Below are positions 58,580-64,000 of a DNA stretch of 64,000 nt, piece after piece. A program made the position numbers and the translations under genes. This DNA comes from Acidobacteriota bacterium (GTDB lineage: Bacteria; Acidobacteriota; Vicinamibacteria; Vicinamibacterales; UBA2999): positions 62,001-126,000 of the forward strand of contig JAUYQQ010000002.1 of NCBI GenBank assembly GCA_030697165.1, written 5' to 3'. The notes under the pieces are model-generated. The model saw nothing but the letters and a program-made list of their open reading frames with translations, had not been told where the DNA came from and ran no database searches. Within the stretch, counting starts at the first letter, position 1; each line of letters begins with the position of its first letter.

Positions 58580-59239
58580 ATGGAGGCCTTGTTCGATGCG
58601 ATCAAGAAGGGGCAGGTCGATGAAGTTCGACGCCTGGTCGGCGCCACGCCGGCGTTGGCCGGCGCGCGCGACGCCAATGGCGTGTCGGCCATCCTGATTG
58701 CGGCCTATCACGGGAAGCGCGACGTGGCCGCGGCACTGGTCGAGATGGGCGCGCCGGTCGACATCTTCGAGGCCAGCGCGCTCGGCCTGGTGGGCCAGAT
58801 CACCGCGCTTGTGACCGCCGCCCCGGGACTGGCCTCGGCCTACGCGCAGGACGGGTTTTATCCGCTCGGCCTGGCCGCGTTCTTTGGGCACCTCGACGCC
58901 GTCCGCGTCCTGATCGCCGCCGGGGCCGATGTGCGGGCCACCGCGAAGAATCCGTTCAAGGTGCAGCCCGTTCATGCCGCCGCTGCCAGCCGCAACCTTG
59001 ACATCCTGCGCGCGGTGCTCGAGGCCGGCGGGGATCCCAACGTCCCGCAGCAACAGGGCTTCGTCCCGCTGCACGAGGCCGCCACCAACGGCAACCGCGA
59101 GATGGCGGAGCTGCTGCTCGAGCACGGCGCCAATCCGCGCCTGGCCAACGAAGCCGGCAAGACGAGCATCGACCTGGCCACCGACAAAGGCCACACCGAG
59201 CTGGCCGCCCTGTTGGGTGCCGCCCTGTTGGGTGCCTGA
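58580..59239 (+). CDS. Ankyrin-repeat protein
   Basis: A 219-residue protein with about six ankyrin units, for example GFYPLGLAAFFGHLDAVRVLIAAGADV, NPFKVQPVHAAAASRNLDILRAVLEAGGDPN and GFVPLHEAATNGNREMAELLLEHGANPR. Likely a cytoplasmic protein-binding module. The last residues ALLGAALLGA are encoded by a tandem duplication at the edge of the REP-like element that also supplies the stop codon, so the tail is probably not original. AAAGGGAG precedes the ATG. Confidence 0.9.
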   Translation: MEALFDAIKKGQVDEVRRLVGATPALAGARDANGVSAILIAAYHGKRDVAAALVEMGAPVDIFEASALGLVGQITALVTAAPGLASAYAQDGFYPLGLAAFFGHLDAVRVLIAAGADVRATAKNPFKVQPVHAAAASRNLDILRAVLEAGGDPNVPQQQGFVPLHEAATNGNREMAELLLEHGANPRLANEAGKTSIDLATDKGHTELAALLGAALLGA

Positions 59240-59269
59240 CCCCCAAATCCACAGATTTGTGGATTGGGG
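59230..59269. repeat. REP-like element on the 3' side of the RAYT gene
   Basis: GGGTGCCTGACCCCC followed by a hairpin AATCCACAGATTTGTGGATT and GGGG. It shares its ends with the arms at 11053-11208 and 60274-60313, and includes the ankyrin gene stop. Confidence 0.85.
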
Positions 59270-59284
59270 ACGGAGCAACCTCGG

Positions 59285-60130
59285 TCAACCTCGCGTTCGC
59301 AGGGCCCTTACGACCTGGCTGACGGTATTCGGGTGCCCACACAGGCAGGCGGCGATCTCCGCAAGCCGGTATCCGTGCACGACGTGGGCGCGAAGAATCT
59401 GGGTGTTGCGCTGCGCCTTATGTTGGGGACGGGGAAATAGTTCTCCGAGCGACGGGCGTCCGAGCGCCTTGTATTCACGAGGCACCCGGCACTGATGCTG
59501 GCTTTCGCCGATCTCAGTGCGGATGACCCCGCGGAGAGCCTGGTCCCCAAACGCGAGTTTGTCATCTGGCGCTGAGGCATCGGAGCTTGTCCGTAGGAAC
59601 TCTCGATATTGTCGTTGTGCAGCCTTCACTGATCGCCCTCCGAAGACCCAGTTGAGCCAGGCAAGATCCAGCCAGCCGGGAGGCGTGACGAGACCCGCTG
59701 TTGCACGATGGCTGCTCCAAGCCCACGCGTCAGGATCGTCGACAAGACCGGCCCGCACGGGATTCATCACGACGTAGACATTCGCGGTGCGTAGATACAC
59801 GTCGTCCCCGATGAAGACCGACTTGAAACACCCTTGCAGCAAATGGCCGCTGCGGTGGTGGCGTCGATTCGACTCTCGCGCGAAGACGCCGTTCAGCCAT
59901 CTCATGGCGTCAGACAGGTTACCCTCTGGGACCTCCACGATTGCGTGGTAGTGGTTGCCCATCAAGCAATACGACTGACACCGCAAGCGGTAACGCTCTG
60001 TTGTCTCGCCTAGCAGCTCCACGAACCTTCGGCGATCGAGATCATCCTCAAAGATGATTCCCTTTCGGTTTCCTCGCGACATCACGTGGTGAGTCGCGCC
60101 CCTCAGCTGGATTCGTCGTCCCCTTGCCAT
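59285..60130 (-). mobile_element. REP-associated tyrosine transposase (RAYT) gene
   Basis: A 281-residue Y1/HUH transposase of the TnpA-REP type. It has MARGRRIQLRGATHHVMSRGNRKGIIF, the HUH motif in LMGNHYHAIVEV, and ANVYVVMNPVRAGLV with the probable catalytic Tyr; the C-terminal 90 residues hold a helix-turn-helix-like part (YRLAEIAACLCGHPNTVSQVVRAL). RAYTs bind and move REP palindromes. Intact REP-like elements lie on both sides at 59230 and 60274, and a doublet at 11053, making it probable that this enzyme family spread them. The frame is uninterrupted. Confidence 0.93.
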
Positions 60131-60273
60131 GTCCTATGGCCCTACAAAGTAGAGGCCACCCAGGATCGATGATTCGTCTCCGGATCCGTCATCCTCGGCT
60201 CGGAGGGGGTGCAATTCTCGCAACACGGACGGCGAGCTGATTGCGAAGAAACTGCGATCGGGCCGATGACTGG

Positions 60274-60313
60274 CCCCAACCCACAATGTTGTGAAAATGG
60301 GGGTCAGGCACCC
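60274..60313. repeat. REP-like element on the 5' side of the RAYT gene
   Basis: In inverse orientation it reads GGGTGCCTGACCCCCATTTT, then CACAACATTGTG and GGTTGGGG, close to the 11053 arm. It carries the GT4 stop codon. A tandem 15-base unit (GGGCACCCAACTGGC type) follows at 60310-60336. Confidence 0.85.
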
Positions 60314-61407
60314 AACTGGCGGGCACCCAACTGGCGGTAGGCGGCGAGGGTGCCGGAGACGAGGTGTTCGACGTCGAACTGCTCCGCGACGCGCTGGCGT
60401 CCGGCCTCTCCGTAGCTTCGTCGCAGCTCGGCATCCTTGAGCAGCTTCACCAGCGCGGCCGCCAGCGGTTTTGCCTCGCCTGGTTCCACGAGTTCACCGG
60501 TCTCGCCCGGAACAACGGCCTCTGGGATGCCGCCGGCTCGCGTGCCGACTACGGCCAGCGCCATCGCCATGGCGTCGAGCACTGCCGAGCCGAGCCCCTC
60601 GGTGATCGAGCTCATCACGAAAAGGTCGGCCGACTTCATCAACGACAGGACGTCTTCTCGGAAACCCGGTAGCAGCACGTGCTTTTCGAGCGACAGGTGC
60701 TTCACCTGGCGCTCCAGCGCCGGCCGCAACTCGCCTTCGCCGAAGATCACCAGGCGCGCGTCGGGCACCTCGCGCAAGACCAGGGGCACGGCGTCGATCA
60801 GGAACTTCTGCCCCTTGTGCGCGACCAGCGCGCCGACGTTGACGATGACCGGGACGCCGTGCGGCAGCCAGTACTCCGCATGCAGATCGGTCGCCTCGCG
60901 ACGCGCGATCTTCTCGACGTCGATGCCGTCGTGGACGACGCTGATGCGGCCGGCCGGAACTCCGTCGTGGACCAGAATGTCGCGGATGGCACCCGAGGCG
61001 GCGATGAACCCGTCTACCTGCCGGTACTTCCACTGCGACAACGCATTGCCCTGCAGGTGGAAGTCCACCCGCCGCGACGCGACGATCTTCGGCCGTGGCA
61101 CCGGCGCGCCATACGACAGGCCGAGCGCCGCCATGGCGACCGCATGCGGATCATGGGCATGGACAATGGCGGGTTGCCACTGCCGCACCACCCGCGACAG
61201 CTTCCACGCCGCCGCCAGGTCAACCTCGTTCATCGAAGCAATCGGCACCAGGTCGGGCCCCTCCACCGCGCGTCGATAGAGCTCTCCCTCCGGGTGCGCG
61301 ACCAGCACCGCGCGATGGCCCCTGGCCCGCAGGCCAAGCACGGTCAGGAGGACTTGTTGCTGTCCTCCGCGCCACGAGCGCGCGGTGTCGATGTGGAGGG
61401 AGAACAC
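60304..61407 (-). CDS. Glycosyltransferase family 4 protein
   Basis: A 367-residue GT-B enzyme. HIDTARSWRGGQQQVLLTVLGLRARGH opens the acceptor half; HAHDPHAVAMAALGL, VVHDGIDVEKI, IVNVGALVAHKGQKFLIDAVPLVL and SSITEGLGSAVLDAMAMALAVVGTRAGGIPEAV follow, the last with the EGLGSAVLDAM donor-sugar motif. Likely works on LPS or another envelope glycan together with the overlapping GT2. The C-terminal RQLGARQLGA is encoded by tandem units at the REP-like element, so the end is secondary. Overlaps the GT2 gene by 64 bases, which is long. Confidence 0.9.
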   Translation of the reverse strand: MFSLHIDTARSWRGGQQQVLLTVLGLRARGHRAVLVAHPEGELYRRAVEGPDLVPIASMNEVDLAAAWKLSRVVRQWQPAIVHAHDPHAVAMAALGLSYGAPVPRPKIVASRRVDFHLQGNALSQWKYRQVDGFIAASGAIRDILVHDGVPAGRISVVHDGIDVEKIARREATDLHAEYWLPHGVPVIVNVGALVAHKGQKFLIDAVPLVLREVPDARLVIFGEGELRPALERQVKHLSLEKHVLLPGFREDVLSLMKSADLFVMSSITEGLGSAVLDAMAMALAVVGTRAGGIPEAVVPGETGELVEPGEAKPLAAALVKLLKDAELRRSYGEAGRQRVAEQFDVEHLVSGTLAAYRQLGARQLGA

Positions 61408-62144
61408 AGTTCCCAGAGTTTGGCGAATTTGAGGCCGACGTATCGCGCGTTCATCGCCGAGACGATCAGCCCGGGCACTCCATCGCGGAAGCCGCCGCGG
61501 AGCAGGTAGTTGCGAAGAAACGCCGCCGGCGGATGCACGGCGAGATCGAACCAGCCGGCGCGCCGGCCATCCTCGAACATCTGCCGCGCGGCGAGCGAGG
61601 TGTAGCGGTCCATGGTCTGGAAGTGATGCGCCAGGTCGCGGTAGGCGTAGTGCTGCAGCTCACCCCTCAGGTCGATCACCGGGCCATCTGCTTTCACCGA
61701 TTCGTGCACCAGGCGGCCGGTCCACGTGGCGCGCCGGCGGTCATATAAGCGCAGCTGGTAGTCCGGAAACCAATCGGTGGACCGAATCCAGCGACCCAGG
61801 TGAAATGTCACCCGCGGCACGCGGTAGCCTGGCGCGGCCGGTCCGCGCTGCAGCACGGCCTTGATCTCGTCGGCCAGCGCCGGTGACACGCGTTCGTCGG
61901 CATCGAGCGAGAAGATCCAGTCGTGGCTGGCCTGCGCCGCGGCGAAGTTCTTTTGTTCGACGTAGCCTGGCCACTCCCGCACGATCACCTGGTCGGTGAA
62001 CTCCCGGGCGATGGCCACGGTGTTATCGGTGCTCTGGCTGTCAACGACGATGATCTCGTCGGCCCACGAGAGGGACTCGAGGGCGGCCCGCAGGTTGGCG
62101 GCTTCGTTGAGGGTAATGACTGTGGCCGTGACGGGCACGGCCAC
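61344..62144 (-). CDS. Glycosyltransferase family 2 protein (WaaE/KdtX-like)
   Basis: A 266-residue GT-A enzyme: ATVITLNEAANLRAALESLSWADEIIVVDSQSTDNTVAIA at the N-terminus, the DxD-type motif SLDADERVS, and VTFHLGRWIRSTDWFPDYQLRLYDRRRATWTGRLVHE, a pattern of LPS-core WaaE-like transferases. A C-terminal hydrophobic stretch (FLRNYLLRGGFRDGVPGLIVSAMNA) may sit at the membrane. A role in core or surface glycan synthesis is likely; sugar unknown. It starts 18 bases before the TolC-type gene ends. Confidence 0.9.
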   Translation of the reverse strand: MAVPVTATVITLNEAANLRAALESLSWADEIIVVDSQSTDNTVAIAREFTDQVIVREWPGYVEQKNFAAAQASHDWIFSLDADERVSPALADEIKAVLQRGPAAPGYRVPRVTFHLGRWIRSTDWFPDYQLRLYDRRRATWTGRLVHESVKADGPVIDLRGELQHYAYRDLAHHFQTMDRYTSLAARQMFEDGRRAGWFDLAVHPPAAFLRNYLLRGGFRDGVPGLIVSAMNARYVGLKFAKLWELCSPSTSTPRARGAEDSNKSS

Positions 62145-62161
62145 AGTCTATCGGAGAAGGG

Positions 62162-63763
62162 CTAGAAGAGGGGCGACACCTGGACGGCGGTGTAGTTCAC
62201 GACCGACTTGGCGTATTCGATCAGGGCCAGCAGTTCGCTGTTGCGGGCGACGTTCAGGTCGCGCTGGGCCTGCAGCACGAAGAAGCTGCTGGTCATGCCG
62301 GCCTGGTATTTCTTCTCTTCCGCTTCGAGGCGGCGCTCGGCGAGCACGCGCGACGACCGGGTGGCGTCCACGCGCTTGGCGTTGGTCTGCACCTGGCGGC
62401 CGTACTCGCGGACCTGGGTCGCGACCTGGAGCTCGAGGCTCTGAATCTGCCGCTCGGCCTGCGTGTTCTGCAGCCGCGCCCGTGCCAGCTGCGCCTCCTG
62501 CGTCGACTTGCCGATCGGGTAGGCCAGGTCGACCTGCAGCGTCCAGCCCGGGAAATCGCCCGAGAAGGTCTTGCCGAGGGTGTTGAAGTAGCTCTGCTCG
62601 ACGCTCGAGATGATGTCGCCGGTGGGAAGGCCGGTGATCGGATCGCGGGCGCGGCTCACCTGCAGACCGCCGGTGGCGCGGGCGTTGTAGTTGACCGACG
62701 CGGTCACGTCCGGCAACGCCTGGTTGCGGAAGTAACGGATGTTGACGTCGTTGATCTCGAGGTTCTTTCGGGCGTTAACGACGTCGGTCCGCTGCCCGAG
62801 GGCGTTCTTGACCGCGCCCTCGATGTCGACGGTCGTCGGCTGGAAGGTCACCGTCTCGGTCGGTTCGATGCGCGCCGACCAGAAGTCGGCGCTGTCCGGG
62901 TTAAAGACCAGCGCGCGCAGCGTGTCCTGGGCGCGGTCGATGGCGGCCTCGGCGAGAATCACCGACTCCTCGCGCGTCGCCACTTCGGCTTCGGCCTGGA
63001 CGATGTCGAGCGGCGCCATGGTGCCAATTTCAACGCGCGCCCGGTTGTCCTTGAGCGACTGCTGCGCGAGGTCGAGTGATTGCCGCTGCACGGCGAGATT
63101 GCCGAGCGCATAGGTCAGGTCGTAGTAGGCATTGCGCACGTTGCGCACCGTCACCGAGACCGACTGCTGCAATTGGACGTCGGAGATCTCCTTGTTCTTC
63201 TGGCTGACCAGCAGTTGCTGGCGGGTGCCGTCGATCTTGAAGTTACGCAACAGCGGCTGGGTGTAGGTCGCGCTGAGCGACGAGTTCAACTGCGGGTTGA
63301 ACGTCGAGAACTGGTTGTTGGTGGTATTGCGGCCGTTGTTCCAGCGGACGTCGTAGCTGCCGCCCCCCCAGTTGGTGAGCGAAGCGACCCCAAAATTGAA
63401 CAGCGACTGGCCGGTCGTGATGCCACTGGCGGTGCCGCCCGAGAGGATGTTGGTAGAGGGCTGTGTCGAGTCCGACGTGCTGACCGTCGACACAAAGTTC
63501 GGCGAGTACGCCGCCTTGAACTGGTCGGTCGACAGGTCCTGCAGCTGCGGGTTGTAGCGCTGGACCTGCAGGTCGAGGTTCTGCTCGATCGCGGTCGCCA
63601 CCGCATCGTCGATGCTCATCCGCCGGACCGGGCCGCCTTGCGCCGGAGGCGTAGTGGCCGTTGTCTGGGCGTGGACAGCCGACAGCCCAAAACCGGACAC
63701 TATCGTCGCCACGAGGCCGGCGGTAACCACAGCCCGGGCGCAAAAACGCTGGTCAAAACGCAT
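62162..63763 (-). CDS. TolC-family outer membrane efflux protein
   Basis: A 533-residue protein with a signal peptide (about 1-33, ending VHAQ) and the two TolC-type repeats: MSIDDAVATAIEQNLDLQVQRYNPQLQ in the first and IEGAVKNALGQRTDVVNARKNLEINDVNIRYFRNQALPDVTASVNY in the second, with long coiled-coil helices (SVTVRNVRNAYYDLTYALGNLAVQRQSLDLAQQSLKDNRARVEIGTMAPLDIVQAEAEVA). Forms a trimeric outer-membrane channel; the pump partner is not here. Start ATG 63763 with GGAG ten bases upstream; the longer frame to 63856 has no signal-like start. Confidence 0.92.
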   Translation of the reverse strand: MRFDQRFCARAVVTAGLVATIVSGFGLSAVHAQTTATTPPAQGGPVRRMSIDDAVATAIEQNLDLQVQRYNPQLQDLSTDQFKAAYSPNFVSTVSTSDSTQPSTNILSGGTASGITTGQSLFNFGVASLTNWGGGSYDVRWNNGRNTTNNQFSTFNPQLNSSLSATYTQPLLRNFKIDGTRQQLLVSQKNKEISDVQLQQSVSVTVRNVRNAYYDLTYALGNLAVQRQSLDLAQQSLKDNRARVEIGTMAPLDIVQAEAEVATREESVILAEAAIDRAQDTLRALVFNPDSADFWSARIEPTETVTFQPTTVDIEGAVKNALGQRTDVVNARKNLEINDVNIRYFRNQALPDVTASVNYNARATGGLQVSRARDPITGLPTGDIISSVEQSYFNTLGKTFSGDFPGWTLQVDLAYPIGKSTQEAQLARARLQNTQAERQIQSLELQVATQVREYGRQVQTNAKRVDATRSSRVLAERRLEAEEKKYQAGMTSSFFVLQAQRDLNVARNSELLALIEYAKSVVNYTAVQVSPLF

Positions 63764-63881
63764 CACACTGCTACTCCAATCGAAGGTAATTCGCGGGTCT
63801 GGCCATGAGGGGCAGCAAAAGCGGTGCCGCCGGCCGACACGTCCGTCCTCCATCATAGACGTGGCAGGGCCGGGAAGGGTT

Positions 63882-63923
63882 CGCCGCCTTCGCGCTCCGC
63901 GCTTCGGCGCGCCAAGGGCGGCG
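63882..63923. repeat. GC-rich inverted repeat upstream of the last gene
   Basis: CGCCGCC and GGCGGCG arms (7 bases) enclose a TTCGCGCTCCGCGCTTCGG core that can pair further; a common type of dispersed palindrome. Confidence 0.5.
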
Positions 63924-63936
63924 AGGGCTGGTCGTT

Positions 63937-63957
63937 ATACTAGATACTAGATACTAG
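63937..63957 (+). promoter_or_regulatory. Triplicate ATACTAG repeat overlapping a -10 box
   Basis: Three head-to-tail copies of ATACTAG. The first gives TATACT (63936-63941), a good -10 box, 22 bases before the ATG at 63964; the repeats could shift promoter position or form a binding site. Confidence 0.5.
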
Positions 63958-63963
63958 CCTTTC

Positions 63964-64000
63964 ATGACCGAATCCGACCTCCTGACCCTGTTCCGCCGCT
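63964..64000 (+). CDS. Start of a gene cut by the window edge, possibly a canonical orotate phosphoribosyltransferase
   Basis: Only MTESDLLTLFRR is visible. This resembles the N-terminus of typical PyrE proteins, in which a similar LLxLFRxxGALLEGHF segment is found, but twelve residues are too few for a firm call. If true, it would mean the PRTase gene beside pyrC is a second, different enzyme. Confidence 0.35.
   Translation, partial: MTESDLLTLFRR

Noticed and set aside
1-64000. tRNA or rRNA genes, prophage or plasmid origin
   Set aside because: No cloverleaf-like or rRNA-like stretch, phage structural gene, integrase or replication gene was found in the gaps I read; a covariance-model scan would be needed to exclude a small RNA.

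Overview
The window is a GC-rich, densely packed bacterial chromosome segment with short intergenic gaps and many ATGA, GTGA and TGATG gene overlaps. The gene content suggests a member of the Acidobacteriota, probably a Vicinamibacteria-like lineage. Supporting signs are an ADOP-type MacB/FtsX permease, a DUF5916 outer-membrane protein, M28 and DacB-type periplasmic hydrolases, a Pal lipoprotein and a TolC-type outer-membrane protein, which together imply a diderm. This placement is inferred from gene families, not from a marker gene.

Layout. 1-2.1 kb: 3' end of an aldehyde dehydrogenase, a NicO-type nickel transporter and a YeiH-type membrane protein. 2.1-8.4 kb (minus strand): DacB-type peptidase and a GldA/F/G-like ABC system with a DUF4340 protein. 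8.5-13.6 kb: penicillin-acylase-type hydrolase, then an ArsR-family metal sensor with its P1B ATPase and a visible operator. 13.7-17.9 kb: response regulator-PilZ protein, LysW-like acidic zinc-ribbon protein, LarE and a GT-C-like membrane protein. 18-21.1 kb: Pal, then pyrK-pyrD-pyrF on the minus strand. 21.4-25.7 kb: a MarR operon (PhzF-SnoaL fusion, MarR, tautomerase) with a perfect operator, a Rieske-flavodoxin fusion, and a MerR regulator with a textbook 19-bp-spacer promoter and divergent target gene. 25.8-30.1 kb: AP-superfamily membrane protein, CorA and an amidase.

30.1-43.1 kb holds pyrR-pyrB and pyrC-PRTase-TIGR02757. Each pyr operon is preceded by a PyrR-type RNA element; the second also carries a 19-codon upstream ORF that overlaps the pyrC start. 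Between the two lies a set of nine genes: RibA, an AP-superfamily membrane enzyme, a CDP-alcohol phosphatidyltransferase, an MDR oxidoreductase, a diverged PTPS/QueD-like protein lacking its catalytic Cys and a zinc His, GT4, two SAM methyltransferases and a RibD-type reductase. It looks like an uncharacterised pathway for a modified pterin or pyrimidine and is the best candidate here for an undescribed system.

43.1-54.5 kb: a VapBC-like pair, then a complete quinohemoprotein amine dehydrogenase locus, qhpG-A-D-C-B-F-E, followed by a DUF5916 outer-membrane gene. All eight crosslink and cofactor residues of the gamma subunit can be placed at one constant offset. 54.5-64 kb: ADOP permease, GNAT, M28 peptidase, ankyrin protein, a RAYT transposase bounded by REP-like elements, two glycosyltransferases, a TolC-type protein and the first codons of a last gene.

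A recurring theme is small palindromic repeats placed at the 3' ends of genes. Several stop codons lie inside the repeats, and nearly every convergent gene junction carries one.
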